Assembly: GCA_048262455.1 (NCBI GenBank) | Contig: JBLXFD010000022.1 | Coordinates: 1 to 64,000 of the forward strand | Length of the DNA: 64,000 nucleotides | Direction: 5' to 3' | Source of the DNA: Psychromarinibacter sp048262455 | GTDB lineage: Bacteria > Pseudomonadota > Alphaproteobacteria > Rhodobacterales > Rhodobacteraceae | In this document: positions 7,786-16,221 of the stretch, in pieces | Numbering within the stretch: the stretch's first letter is position 1 | Layout: every line of letters starts with the position of its first letter | Program-made: the position numbers and the translations under genes | The notes under the pieces: model-generated | What the model was told of the DNA's origin: nothing | Seen by the model: only the letters and a program-made list of their open reading frames with translations | Databases searched by the model: none

Positions 7786-9072
7786 TCATTCATCCCTCGC
7801 GTAAGGGTCCGCCAGCGCCGGCAGCAGCCTGCCCACGCAGTCGCCGAAGCCGACGCGATAGCCGTCGCCCTCGGCCGCGCCGGAGAGGATCAGCGTGTCG
7901 TTGTCCTCGATGAAGCTGCGGGTGCCGCCGCCGTCCAGGGCGATAGGCTCCTTGCCGCCCCAGCTCAGCTCCAGCAGGCTGCCGCGCTCCTGCTCCGTCG
8001 GGCCGGAGATGGTGCCGGAGCCCAGCAGGTCGCCGGTGTTCATCGGGCAGCCGGAGGTGGTGTGATGCGCCAGCTGCTGCGCGGCCGAATAATACATGCG
8101 GCTGTAGTTGGTGCGCGCCAGCACCTGCGGCGCCTCCGCGCCCTCGGGCTGGATCGCCACGGACAGGGCGATGTCGTAAAGCATCGGACCCGGCTCATGC
8201 AGGTAGGGCAGCAGCTGCTTCTCGCGCTCGGGGGTCGAGGTGCGGAAAGGCTCCAACGCCTCCTTCGCAACGATCCAGGGGCTGATGGTGGTGGCGGTGG
8301 CCTTGGCCTGGAACGGTCCAAGCGGCTGGTATTCCCAGGCTTGGATGTCCCGCGCCGACCAGTCGTTCAGCAGCACGTAGCCGAAGATCATGTCGTCGGC
8401 CTCCTGCACCGTCACCGGCCCGTCCGAGGCGGTGCCGACGATGGCGCCCATCTCCAACTCGATGTCGAAGCGGCGGCTGGGCCGGAACTCGGGCATGTCC
8501 TGGTCGGGCGCCTTCACCTGCCCCCAGGGGCGGCGGATCTCGGTGCCGCTGACCACCACGGAAGAGGCGCGGCCGTTGTAACCGATGGGAATGTGCAGCC
8601 AGTTCGGCGGCAGCGCGTTCTCGGCGCCGCGGAAGATGGTGCCGACGTTGGTGGCGTGGTGCCGGCCGGCGTAGAAGTCGGTGTACTCGGACACGTGCAG
8701 CGGCAGGTGCAGCCGCACGTCGCGCATGGGCACCAGGTAGGCCTCGATCTCCGCCTGCCGGTCGCTGCCCTCGGCCAGGAACCCCTGCAGCTCCTCGCGC
8801 AGCTTGCGCCAGTATCGCGGCCCCACCTCCATGAGAACGTTCCAGATGCCCTCGTAGAACAGCGGCACCTCCTCGTCGGCAAGGATCAGCAGCCCGTCCT
8901 CCTCCAGCGAGGTGACGTCGAGGATCATGTCGCCGATCGCCACGCCGCAGTGGATGTCGGGAAAGTCCTCGTCGTCCGTCTTCAGGCTGAAGGCGCCGTA
9001 AGGCAGGTTGTTCAGCGGAAAGTCGGTGCCCGGCGCGTTGGCGCTTTGCACCCAGCTTTTCATCAGCGGCAT
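7786..9072 (-). CDS. fahA: Fumarylacetoacetase
   Basis: A 428-aa enzyme that splits fumarylacetoacetate into fumarate and acetoacetate, the last step of homogentisate degradation. It has the two-part FAH architecture: an N-terminal SH3-like region (about 1-120) and a catalytic domain containing DFYAGRHHATNVG (metal/catalytic His), DIELEMGAIVG, NDWSARDIQAWEYQPLGPF and NTGDLLGSGTISGP. The start at 9072 follows AAAGGA. hmgA lies 55 bp upstream on the same strand. No maleylacetoacetate isomerase gene is present in the window. Confidence 0.95.
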   Translation of the reverse strand: MPLMKSWVQSANAPGTDFPLNNLPYGAFSLKTDDEDFPDIHCGVAIGDMILDVTSLEEDGLLILADEEVPLFYEGIWNVLMEVGPRYWRKLREELQGFLAEGSDRQAEIEAYLVPMRDVRLHLPLHVSEYTDFYAGRHHATNVGTIFRGAENALPPNWLHIPIGYNGRASSVVVSGTEIRRPWGQVKAPDQDMPEFRPSRRFDIELEMGAIVGTASDGPVTVQEADDMIFGYVLLNDWSARDIQAWEYQPLGPFQAKATATTISPWIVAKEALEPFRTSTPEREKQLLPYLHEPGPMLYDIALSVAIQPEGAEAPQVLARTNYSRMYYSAAQQLAHHTTSGCPMNTGDLLGSGTISGPTEQERGSLLELSWGGKEPIALDGGGTRSFIEDNDTLILSGAAEGDGYRVGFGDCVGRLLPALADPYARDE

Positions 9073-9127
9073 GGGGTATCCTTTGAGGCGTCTGCGGAGG
9101 CAGGGCGGCGCGGCCCCGGCGGCGAGG

Positions 9128-10489
9128 TTACTTCTTGCCGGGGGTGCCGTCGAACTTCTTTTCCAGCGTGGTCCAGCAGTCGATGTAGTCGTCCTGCAGC
9201 GGCGCCTCGGTGGCGGCGAAGGCGGTCAGGTGCTGCGGAAACCGGGTCTCGAACATGAAGGACATGGTGTTCTCCAGCTTGTGCGGCTTCAGCTCCGCGT
9301 TCGAGGCGCCCTCGAAGGCCTCGCGGTCCGGCCCGTGCGGCAGCATCATGTTGTGCAGGCTCATCCCGCCGGGCACGAAGCCCTGCGGCTTGGCGTCGTA
9401 CTGGCCGTAGATGTTGCCCATCAGCTCGGACATGATGTTCTTGTGATACCAGGGCGGACGGAAGGTGTTCTCTGCCACCGACCAGCGCTCGCGGAACAAC
9501 ACGAAGTCGATGTTCGCAGTGCCCTCGACGCCCGAGGGGGCGGTCAGCACTGTGAAGATCGACGGATCGGGGTGGTCGAACAGCACGGCGCCGACGGGGC
9601 AATAGGTCCGCAGGTCGTACTTCCACGGCGCATAGTTGCCGTGCCAGGCCACCACGTCCAGCGGCGAATGGTCGATCTCGGTCACGTGGAACTGGCCGCA
9701 CCACTTGATGGTGACGGTCGAGGGGGTGTCGCGGTCCTCGAAGGCGGCTTCGGGGATCTTGAAGTCGCGGGGATTGGCCATGCAGTTGGCGCCGATGGGT
9801 CCGCGCGGGGGCAGGGTGAATTTCTGCCCGTAGTTCTCGCAGACAAAGCCGCGCGCCGGCCCTTCCAGCACCTCGACCCGGTACAGCAGCCCGCGCGGGA
9901 TCAGCGCGATCTCCTTCGGCTCCAGGTCGATGATTCCCAGTTCGGTGTAGAACCGCAGGCGGCCCTCCTGCGGAACCACCAGCAGCTCGCTGTCGGCGGA
10001 GTAGAAATAGTCGTCCACCATCGATTCGGTGACCAGGTAGACGTGGCTGGCCATGCCCACCTGGGTGTTCACGTCGCCCGCGGTGGTCATGGTGCGCATC
10101 CCGGTGATCCAGGTCAGCGCCTCCTCGCCGGCAGGCACCGGATCCCAGCGGTACTGGCCGAGGCTGATCACGTCCTCCAGCACGTGCGGGGCGCTTTTCC
10201 AGTAGGGCACGTCGATGCGCCGGTAACGGCGCGAGTGCTTGACCGAGGGGCGGATGCGGTAGCACCAGGTCCGCTCGTTCTGGTGGCTGGGGGCGGTGAA
10301 GGCGGTGCCCGACAGCTGCTCTCCGTACAGGCCATAGTCGCATTTCTGCGGACTGTTCATGCCCTGGGGCAGCGCGCCCGGCAGGGCCTCCGTCTCGAAG
10401 TCGTTGCCGAGGCCGGGCATGTAGCCGGCGTGGGTGCCGACGCCGGTCGCGGCGCGGGTCATGTCGCGCGGGGTGGTCTGCCTGTTCAT
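9128..10489 (-). CDS. hmgA: Homogentisate 1,2-dioxygenase
   Basis: A 453-aa Fe(II) cupin-fold dioxygenase that opens the homogentisate ring to 4-maleylacetoacetate in tyrosine/phenylalanine catabolism. The iron ligands expected for the family are visible: H349 and E355 in PPWYHKNIMSELMG and H385 in MMLPHGPDRE. The N terminus YMPGLGNDFETEALPGALP is typical. The start follows GGAGGA. The gene is divergent from a MarR regulator, and its predicted promoter contains a perfect palindrome, so repression relieved by a pathway intermediate is likely. Confidence 0.96.
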   Translation of the reverse strand: MNRQTTPRDMTRAATGVGTHAGYMPGLGNDFETEALPGALPQGMNSPQKCDYGLYGEQLSGTAFTAPSHQNERTWCYRIRPSVKHSRRYRRIDVPYWKSAPHVLEDVISLGQYRWDPVPAGEEALTWITGMRTMTTAGDVNTQVGMASHVYLVTESMVDDYFYSADSELLVVPQEGRLRFYTELGIIDLEPKEIALIPRGLLYRVEVLEGPARGFVCENYGQKFTLPPRGPIGANCMANPRDFKIPEAAFEDRDTPSTVTIKWCGQFHVTEIDHSPLDVVAWHGNYAPWKYDLRTYCPVGAVLFDHPDPSIFTVLTAPSGVEGTANIDFVLFRERWSVAENTFRPPWYHKNIMSELMGNIYGQYDAKPQGFVPGGMSLHNMMLPHGPDREAFEGASNAELKPHKLENTMSFMFETRFPQHLTAFAATEAPLQDDYIDCWTTLEKKFDGTPGKK

Positions 10490-10522
10490 CGCGTCCTCCG
10501 GGGATCTGCGGGCTTGCCACCT

Positions 10523-10550
10523 GTTATCGTTGCAACTGCAACGAAGTCAA
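10523..10550 (-). promoter_or_regulatory. Predicted hmgA promoter
   Basis: On the minus strand TTGACT (10550-10545) and GATAAC (10528-10523) form a sigma70-like pair with a 16-base spacer, about 34 bases ahead of the hmgA ATG. The -35 matches five of six consensus bases and the -10 four of six. Confidence 0.5.
10527..10544. promoter_or_regulatory. Palindromic operator candidate for the MarR regulator
   Basis: TCGTTGCA-AC-TGCAACGA is a perfect 8+2+8 inverted repeat. It fills the spacer between the predicted -35 and -10 of hmgA and lies 70 bp before the marR-type start. A dimeric winged-helix repressor bound here would block hmgA and could also autoregulate. Confidence 0.65.
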
Positions 10551-10613
10551 GGCAAGAAGCATTGCACCCGCCGCGCATCCATGACCTCCTTGGGAAAACA
10601 AGACAGCGAGCCG

Positions 10614-11057
10614 ATGGACAGTTTCGACCTGGACGCCTTCCTGCCCTACCAGCTTGCCGTGCTGTCCGAGCGGATCAGCCGCGAGTTCTCGGCCATCTAC
10701 CGCAGCCGCTTCGGCCTGTCGCGCGCCGACTGGCGGGTGCTGGCGCATCTCAGCCAGGCGCGCTCCGTCTCCGTGCGCGACATCCACCTGCGCGCGGACC
10801 TGGAGAAATCGAAGGTCAGCCGCGCCGCCAGCCGGCTGGAGGCGGCGGGCTACATCACCAAGACCGGCAACACCCAGGACCGGCGGCTGGTGGCGCTGGC
10901 GCTGACCGACAAGGGCCAGGCGCTGATCGCCGAGATGGTGCCGCTGGCGCACGAGTACCAGGCGCGGGCATTGGCGCGGCTTGGTGACGAAGCGGAACAC
11001 TTCCGGCGCCTCGTCAGCCAGTTGTCAGAGGATACCCCCGAGGCTACGCAGGATTGA
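10614..11057 (+). CDS. MarR family transcriptional regulator
   Basis: A 147-aa winged-helix regulator. The recognition region reads RDIHLRADLEKSKVSRAASRLEAAGYI (about residues 58-84), and the wing NTQDRRLVALALTDKG is classic MarR. The N terminus LPYQLAVLSERISREFSAIYRSRFGLS provides dimerisation helices. It is divergent from hmgA and 20 bp upstream of a thiolase gene, so it probably controls aromatic catabolism in response to an aromatic acid. An ATG at 10581 would add 11 residues; neither start has a clear ribosome-binding site. Confidence 0.85.
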   Translation: MDSFDLDAFLPYQLAVLSERISREFSAIYRSRFGLSRADWRVLAHLSQARSVSVRDIHLRADLEKSKVSRAASRLEAAGYITKTGNTQDRRLVALALTDKGQALIAEMVPLAHEYQARALARLGDEAEHFRRLVSQLSEDTPEATQD

Positions 11058-11076
11058 CAGGACCGGGAGGATCACC

Positions 11077-12252
11077 ATGGACGACATCGTCATCTTGAGC
11101 GGTGCGCGCACCGCCATCGGCACCTTCGGCGGCGCGCTGGCCGGCACGCCCCCGATCCAGCTGGGCGCCACCGTCGCCCGCGAGGCGCTGTCGCGCGCCG
11201 GGGTCGAGGGCGGGCAGATCGGCCACGTCGCCTTTGGCCACGTCATCAACACCGAGCCGCGCGACATGTACCTGTCCCGCGCCGCTGCGATGGAGGCGGG
11301 GGTGCCCGACACCGTGCCGGCGATGAACGTGAACCGGCTTTGCGGGTCGGGCGCGCAGGCGGTGGTCTCGGTGATCCAGTCGCTGGCGCTGGGCGACGCG
11401 GACTTCGGCCTCGCCGGGGGCGCAGAGAACATGAGCCGCTCTCCCTATATCTTTCCGCAGGCCCGCTGGGGCGCCAAGATGGGCGACATCACCGCACAGG
11501 ACATGATGCTGGGGGCGCTGAACTGCCCCTTCGGCACCGGGCACATGGGCGTCACCGCCGAGAATGTCGCGGCCGAGCACGACATCAGCCGCGAGGACCA
11601 GGACGCCTTTGCGCTGCAAAGCCAGCAGCGGGCGGCGGTCGCGATCTCCGACGGCCGGTTCCGCGAGCAGATCGTGCCGGTCGAGGTGAAGGTGAAGCGC
11701 GACACCGTCGCCTTCGACACCGACGAGCATCCCAAGGCCACCAGCGCCGAGAAGCTGGCGGGCCTGAAGGCGGTGTTCAAAAAGGACGGCTGTGTCACCG
11801 CGGGCAACGCCAGCGGCATCAACGACGGCGCGGCGGCGCTGGTTCTGGCGCGGGCCGAGGCGGCGCAGCAGGCCGGGCTGACGCCCCGCGCGCGGGTGCT
11901 GGGCTATGCCCATGCCGGGGTGCGGCCCGAGGTGATGGGCATCGGCCCGGTGCCCGCGGTGGAACGGCTGCTGGAGCGGACGGGGCTTTCGGCGAGCGAC
12001 TTCGACCTGGTGGAATCCAACGAGGCCTTCGCCGCGCAGGCGCTGGCGGTCAGCCGGGGGCTGGGGCTGGATCCCGCGAAGGTAAACCCCAACGGCGGCG
12101 CCATCGCGCTGGGCCATCCCGTGGGGGCGACGGGGGCGATCCTGGTGGTCAAGGCAATCCACGAGCTGGAGCGGTCCGGCGGCCGCCGCGCGCTGATCAC
12201 CATGTGCATCGGCGGCGGCCAGGGCATCGCGCTGGCAATCGAGCGGATCTAG
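11077..12252 (+). CDS. Acetyl-CoA acetyltransferase (thiolase)
   Basis: A 391-aa type II thiolase. It has the nucleophilic Cys in NRLCGSGAQ (C89), the catalytic His in ALGHPVGATG (about H347) and the second Cys in CIGGGQG (about C377). It interconverts two acetyl-CoA with acetoacetyl-CoA or cleaves a longer 3-ketoacyl-CoA. GGGAGG precedes the ATG. It probably shares a transcript with the MarR gene. Acetoacetate released by fumarylacetoacetase would need such an enzyme after CoA activation, which fits the location but is inference. PhaA-like and catabolic roles cannot be separated by sequence alone. Confidence 0.88.
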   Translation: MDDIVILSGARTAIGTFGGALAGTPPIQLGATVAREALSRAGVEGGQIGHVAFGHVINTEPRDMYLSRAAAMEAGVPDTVPAMNVNRLCGSGAQAVVSVIQSLALGDADFGLAGGAENMSRSPYIFPQARWGAKMGDITAQDMMLGALNCPFGTGHMGVTAENVAAEHDISREDQDAFALQSQQRAAVAISDGRFREQIVPVEVKVKRDTVAFDTDEHPKATSAEKLAGLKAVFKKDGCVTAGNASGINDGAAALVLARAEAAQQAGLTPRARVLGYAHAGVRPEVMGIGPVPAVERLLERTGLSASDFDLVESNEAFAAQALAVSRGLGLDPAKVNPNGGAIALGHPVGATGAILVVKAIHELERSGGRRALITMCIGGGQGIALAIERI

Positions 12253-12986
12253 ACCCCCGGCGTCAGCGGCCAGCGGCCCTCGTCGGTGAGAATCCAGCAG
12301 TCGCGGCCCTCGAAAACCGCGGCGGTCAGCGGCCGGAAGTACCCCGCGCCGGTGTCGAGGTCGATCCGGTTGCCGTGATGCTCTGGCGTCTCGACCGGGG
12401 TGTGCCCGTGCACCACCAGCTTGCCATGGTCGCGGCGGTCGTCGAGAAAGCCCTGCCTGATCCAGAACAGGTCTTCGGTGGATTGCCGTGCCAAGGGAAT
12501 GCCGGGGCGGATGCCCGCGTGCACAAGGATCAGGTCTTCGGTCTCTATATAGGGCGGCATGGCGCGCAGCAGCCGCAGGTGCGCCTCGGGCATCGCGGCG
12601 CGGGCCAGCCGTTGCAGCTCTGCCAGATCGCCGGTGGCGCTGGTGTCGATGCCGTAGGACAGCAGCGTCTCGCGCCCGCCCAGCCCGCGCAGCCAACGGT
12701 CGGTGACCGCACGGCCGGGGGCGTCGTCCGGGTCCGCCTCGAGGAACTGCAGCCACATCTGGTCGTGGTTGCCCATCACCGTGCGCCAGGGCACGCCCGC
12801 GTCGATCCCCGCCACGAGATCGTCCAGCACGCCGCGGGTATCGGCGCCCCGGTCGCAGAGATCCCCGAGATGCACCACCGGGGCGGCCTTGTCCCCGCAG
12901 GCCGCGCGGTCGGCGGCGATGCGGGCGTGGGCAGCGCGCAGCATGTCGCGCTGCCCGTGGATGTCGCCGATGGCGTAAAGCCGCAT
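12249..12986 (-). CDS. PPP-family metallophosphatase (serine/threonine phosphatase type)
   Basis: A 245-aa calcineurin-like phosphatase with all expected metal motifs: GDIHG at residues 7-11, GDLCDRG at 41-47, GNHD at 72-75, and HAG/HGHT near 156 and 195. These fit a dinuclear Mn/Fe centre hydrolysing phosphoesters, either phosphoprotein or Ap4A-like. The substrate is not predictable. It meets the thiolase gene tail to tail with a 4-bp overlap and follows serA on the same strand with a 29-bp gap, so cotranscription with serA is possible. Confidence 0.8.
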   Translation of the reverse strand: MRLYAIGDIHGQRDMLRAAHARIAADRAACGDKAAPVVHLGDLCDRGADTRGVLDDLVAGIDAGVPWRTVMGNHDQMWLQFLEADPDDAPGRAVTDRWLRGLGGRETLLSYGIDTSATGDLAELQRLARAAMPEAHLRLLRAMPPYIETEDLILVHAGIRPGIPLARQSTEDLFWIRQGFLDDRRDHGKLVVHGHTPVETPEHHGNRIDLDTGAGYFRPLTAAVFEGRDCWILTDEGRWPLTPGV

Positions 12987-13015
12987 GTGCCGCCCTTCCG
13001 CCCCGGCCGCCGGGG

Positions 13016-14611
13016 CTAGCTGATGTCGAACTGCAGCGGGCGGATCTGCTTGAACAGGCCCGTCTGCCGCAGGGCATCGAGTGCCTGCTGCGCCGGCTGG
13101 TCGTCAAGGTACAGCAGCGCGATCGCGTCCTTGCCCCGCTCGTTCCGGCCAAGCGTGAAGTTGGCGATGTTCACCCCGTTGTCGCCCAGCGTCTTGCCCA
13201 GCGCGCCGATGATGCCGGGCATGTCGTCGTTGGTGGTGTAGAGCATGTGCTCGCCCACCTCGGCGTCGATGTTGATGCCCTTGATCTGGATGAACCGCGG
13301 CTTGCCGTCGCTGAACACCGTCCCGGCAATGGACCGTTCACGGGTCGGGGTGACCACGGTCAGCTTCATGTAGCCGTCGAACACGCCGCTTTTGGTCTGG
13401 GTGGTGGTGGAGATGTCGATGCCGCGTTCGCGGGCGACCACCGGGGCAGAGACCATGTTGGCGTCGGGGTTCACCGCCTTCATGATCCCCGCCAGCGCCG
13501 CCGAGGTCAGCGCGGCGACGTTCATGTCCGCCGCGTGCCCGTCGTACAGGATGTTGATCGCCTCGATCGGCTCGTCCGTCAGCTGCCCGGCGAAACCGCC
13601 CAGATGCCCGGCCAGCTTGATCCAGGGGCCCATGACGCGGGCTTCCTCGGCGGTGACGTTGGGCATGTTCAGCGCGTTCTGCACCGCGCCGGTCAGCAGG
13701 TAGTCTGCCATCTGCTCTGCCACCTGCAGGGCCACGTTCTCCTGCGCCTCGGTGGTCGAGGCGCCGAGGTGCGGGGTGCAGACCACGTTGGGCAGGCCGA
13801 ACAGCGGGTTCTCGGTGGCCGGTTCCTCGGCGAAGACGTCGAAGGCGGCGCCGGCGACATGTCCGGATTTCAGCAGCTCGGCCAGCGCGGCCTCGTCCAC
13901 CAGCCCGCCACGGGCGCAGTTGATGATGCGCACGCCCTTCTTGGTCTTGGCCAGGTTCTCGCGCGACAGGATGTTGCGGGTCTGGTCGGTCAGCGGCACG
14001 TGCAGGGTGATGAAGTCGGCGCGGGTCAGCAGCGTCTCCAGGTCGACCTTCTCGACCCCCAGCTTGTCGGCGCGGTCCTCGGACAGGAAGGGATCGTAGG
14101 CCACCACCTTCATCTTCAGGCCCAGCGCGCGCTGGCAGACGATGCCGCCGATGTTGCCCGCGCCGATCACGCCCAGCGTCTTGTTGGTCAGCTCGACCCC
14201 CATGAAGCGGGACTTTTCCCACTTGCCGGCATGGGTCGAGGCGCTCGCCTCGGGGATCTGCCGGGCCACGGCGAACATCATCGCGATGGCGTGCTCGGCG
14301 GTGGTGATCATGTTGCCGAAGGGCGTGTTCATGACGATCACCCCCTTCTTCGAGGCGGCGTCCTTGTCGACGTTGTCGGTGCCGATGCCGGCGCGGCCGA
14401 CCACCTTCAGGCGGTTCGCGCTTTCCAGCAGCTTGGCGGTGACCTTGGTGGCGGAGCGGATCGCGAGGCCGTCGTAGTCACCGATGACGCGGGCCAGCTC
14501 CTCCTTGTCCTTGCCCAGCTCGGGGCGGAAGTCGACCTCGATGCCGCGATCGCGGAAGATCTGGACGGCGGTGTCGGAGAGCTTGTCGGAGACGAGTACC
14601 TTGGGGGCCAT
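13016..14611 (-). CDS. serA: D-3-phosphoglycerate dehydrogenase, long type
   Basis: A 531-aa NAD-dependent enzyme that oxidises 3-phosphoglycerate to 3-phosphohydroxypyruvate, the first step of serine synthesis. The Rossmann motif GVIGAGNIGG sits near residue 150. The catalytic Arg is in NCARGGLVDE, and the Glu/His pair in FAEEPATENPL and CTPHLGAST. The length indicates the form with an intervening domain and a C-terminal ACT domain (HMLYTTNDDMPGIIGALG), the usual site for serine feedback. It lies downstream of serC on the same strand. Confidence 0.96.
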   Translation of the reverse strand: MAPKVLVSDKLSDTAVQIFRDRGIEVDFRPELGKDKEELARVIGDYDGLAIRSATKVTAKLLESANRLKVVGRAGIGTDNVDKDAASKKGVIVMNTPFGNMITTAEHAIAMMFAVARQIPEASASTHAGKWEKSRFMGVELTNKTLGVIGAGNIGGIVCQRALGLKMKVVAYDPFLSEDRADKLGVEKVDLETLLTRADFITLHVPLTDQTRNILSRENLAKTKKGVRIINCARGGLVDEAALAELLKSGHVAGAAFDVFAEEPATENPLFGLPNVVCTPHLGASTTEAQENVALQVAEQMADYLLTGAVQNALNMPNVTAEEARVMGPWIKLAGHLGGFAGQLTDEPIEAINILYDGHAADMNVAALTSAALAGIMKAVNPDANMVSAPVVARERGIDISTTTQTKSGVFDGYMKLTVVTPTRERSIAGTVFSDGKPRFIQIKGINIDAEVGEHMLYTTNDDMPGIIGALGKTLGDNGVNIANFTLGRNERGKDAIALLYLDDQPAQQALDALRQTGLFKQIRPLQFDIS

Positions 14612-14647
14612 GTGCCTGGTCCTTCGAGAATGGATATGTCGGGGGAA

Positions 14648-14665
14648 GGCGGGGTGAACCCCGCC
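14648..14665. repeat. Perfect GC-rich palindrome between serC and serA
   Basis: GGCGGGGT-GA-ACCCCGCC is an 8+2+8 perfect inverted repeat in the 122-bp gap between serC and serA. It is followed by CTACGG, a context I associate with dispersed palindromic repeats of Rhodobacterales. It has no T-run, so it is not a canonical terminator; it may stabilise or separate transcript segments. Confidence 0.6.
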
Positions 14666-14733
14666 CTACGGTATGATGTTGGGTGTCCGGGTGGGCGGCA
14701 GGGCGGGTTCCCCCACCGCGCCGCGTGCCGGTA

Positions 14734-15888
14734 TCAGGCGGCCTTGGCCTGCGCCGCGATCTCTGCCTCGAACGCCCATTCCAGCCAGGGCATCAGCGCC
14801 TCGAGATCGGAGGTCTCCACCGTCGCGCCGCACCAGATCCGCAGGCCCGGAGGCGCATCGCGGTAGGCGCCGATGTCCAGCGCCACGCCCTCGGCCTCCA
14901 GCCGCTTGGCAACGGCCTTGGCGAAGGCGGCGCCGTCCCGGATGCGGTCGTCAGTGAACTTCAGGCAGACCGAGGTGTTCGACCGGATCGCCGGGTCGTC
15001 GGCGAGGAAATCGATCCAGCCATGCGCCTCGGCGAAATCGGCGATTACCCTGGTGTTGGCATCGGCGCGGGCGATCAGGCCCTTCAGCCCGCCCACGGAC
15101 CGCGCCCATTCCAGCGACAGCAGGTAATCCTCCACCGCCAGCATCGAGGGGGTGTTGATCGTCTCGCCGGCAAAGATGCCCTCGATCAGCTTGCCGCCCT
15201 TGGTCAGGCGGAAGATCTTCGGCAGCGGCCAGGCGGGGGTGTAGCTTTCCAGCCGCTCGACGGCGCGGGGGCTGAGGATCAGCATGCCGTGCGCCGCCTC
15301 ACCGCCCAGCACCTTCTGCCAGGAGAAGGTGGTGGCATCCAGCTTGTCCCAGGGCAGGTCCTGCGCGAAGGCGGCCGAGGTGGCGTCGCAGATCGTCAGG
15401 CCTTCGCGGTCGGCGGGGATCGCATCGCCGTTCGGCATCCGCACGCCGGAGGTGGTGCCGTTCCAGGTGAAGACGACGTCGGTGTCGAAGTTGACGGTGG
15501 AGAGGTCGACGATCTCGCCGTAGTCGGCGGTCTTCACCTCGGCGTCCAGCTTCAGCTGCTTGACCACGTCGGTCACCCAGCCGGCGCCGAAACTTTCCCA
15601 TGCCAGCATCGTCGCCTTCCGCGCGCCCAGCAGCGACCACATGGCCATTTCGACGGCGCCGGTGTCAGAGCCGGGGACGATGCCGATGCGGTAGTCGGCG
15701 GGCACGCCGAGGATGGCGCGGGTTTCCTCGATGGCGGCCTTCAGCTTTGCCTTGCCAACGCCGGCGCGGTGTGACCGGCCAAGGGCGGCGTCGGACAGCT
15801 TGTCGAGCGAGAATACGGGGGGTTTGGCACAGGGGCCTGAGGAAAAGCGCGGGTTGTTCGGCCGCGCGGCCGGGGTCGTCGGTTCCAT
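14734..15888 (-). CDS. serC: Phosphoserine aminotransferase
   Basis: A 384-aa PLP enzyme converting 3-phosphohydroxypyruvate and glutamate to phosphoserine. The PLP-binding lysine is expected at K192 in TTFSWQKVLGGEAAHG, and the N terminus NNPRFSSGPCAKPP is the alphaproteobacterial form of the family start. serA follows on the same strand. The region upstream has hairpins that may form a regulatory leader. Confidence 0.95.
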   Translation of the reverse strand: MEPTTPAARPNNPRFSSGPCAKPPVFSLDKLSDAALGRSHRAGVGKAKLKAAIEETRAILGVPADYRIGIVPGSDTGAVEMAMWSLLGARKATMLAWESFGAGWVTDVVKQLKLDAEVKTADYGEIVDLSTVNFDTDVVFTWNGTTSGVRMPNGDAIPADREGLTICDATSAAFAQDLPWDKLDATTFSWQKVLGGEAAHGMLILSPRAVERLESYTPAWPLPKIFRLTKGGKLIEGIFAGETINTPSMLAVEDYLLSLEWARSVGGLKGLIARADANTRVIADFAEAHGWIDFLADDPAIRSNTSVCLKFTDDRIRDGAAFAKAVAKRLEAEGVALDIGAYRDAPPGLRIWCGATVETSDLEALMPWLEWAFEAEIAAQAKAA

Positions 15889-15931
15889 GTCTGGATACCC
15901 TCTCAGATATTCGCCCCTCGTTGGGGAGGGG
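15889..15931 (-). ncRNA. Candidate serC leader RNA element
   Basis: On the serC-sense strand, CCCCTC (15931-15926) and GAGGGG (15919-15914) form a perfect 6-bp stem with a six-base loop, ending about 25 bases before the ATG. The stretch just after it is GAGAGGG, a possible ribosome-binding site. A conserved serC RNA motif is known upstream of alphaproteobacterial serC genes; position and architecture are consistent, but I could not compare it with the consensus. Confidence 0.4.
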
Positions 15932-16221
15932 TGTCCCGCCGCCGCACTTACGCCCGGTCACGGCAACTGGCAAGAGGGGATGTTGGCAAGGACCCCCGGC
16001 GGCAGACGGGACAGACGCTCGTCTGCCGATTCGTTGCTGCCACGGCGAGAAACCGGAAAAATCGCCGTGTCCGCCGTACCGTCACGTCCGGTTGACATGC
16101 CGCCGGGGGGTTACCTGATCAACACCTGTGGGCCGCGCCAGGTTCCGACCCGCTTTCACCCGCCGCCGCGCGCCGCTATGACGCCCGCGTCTGCCACCTG
16201 CCGCAACCGGGATGCCGCGCC
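15889..16221. other. Divergent serC/serB intergenic region, 333 bp
   Basis: No convincing gene is seen here. Besides the hairpin near serC there is a second hairpin (CGGCAGACG at 16000-16008 pairing with CGTCTGCCG at 16020-16028, loop 11) and a consensus -35 hexamer TTGACA at 16092-16097 reading toward serB, but with no good -10 at the right distance. Confidence 0.5.

Noticed and set aside
5986..9258. A 1090-codon open frame on the plus strand
   Set aside because: It is an antisense shadow of the MBL, DUF2585-opposed and fahA region; the protein is low-complexity Arg/Ala/Gly/His-rich, as expected from high-GC noise.
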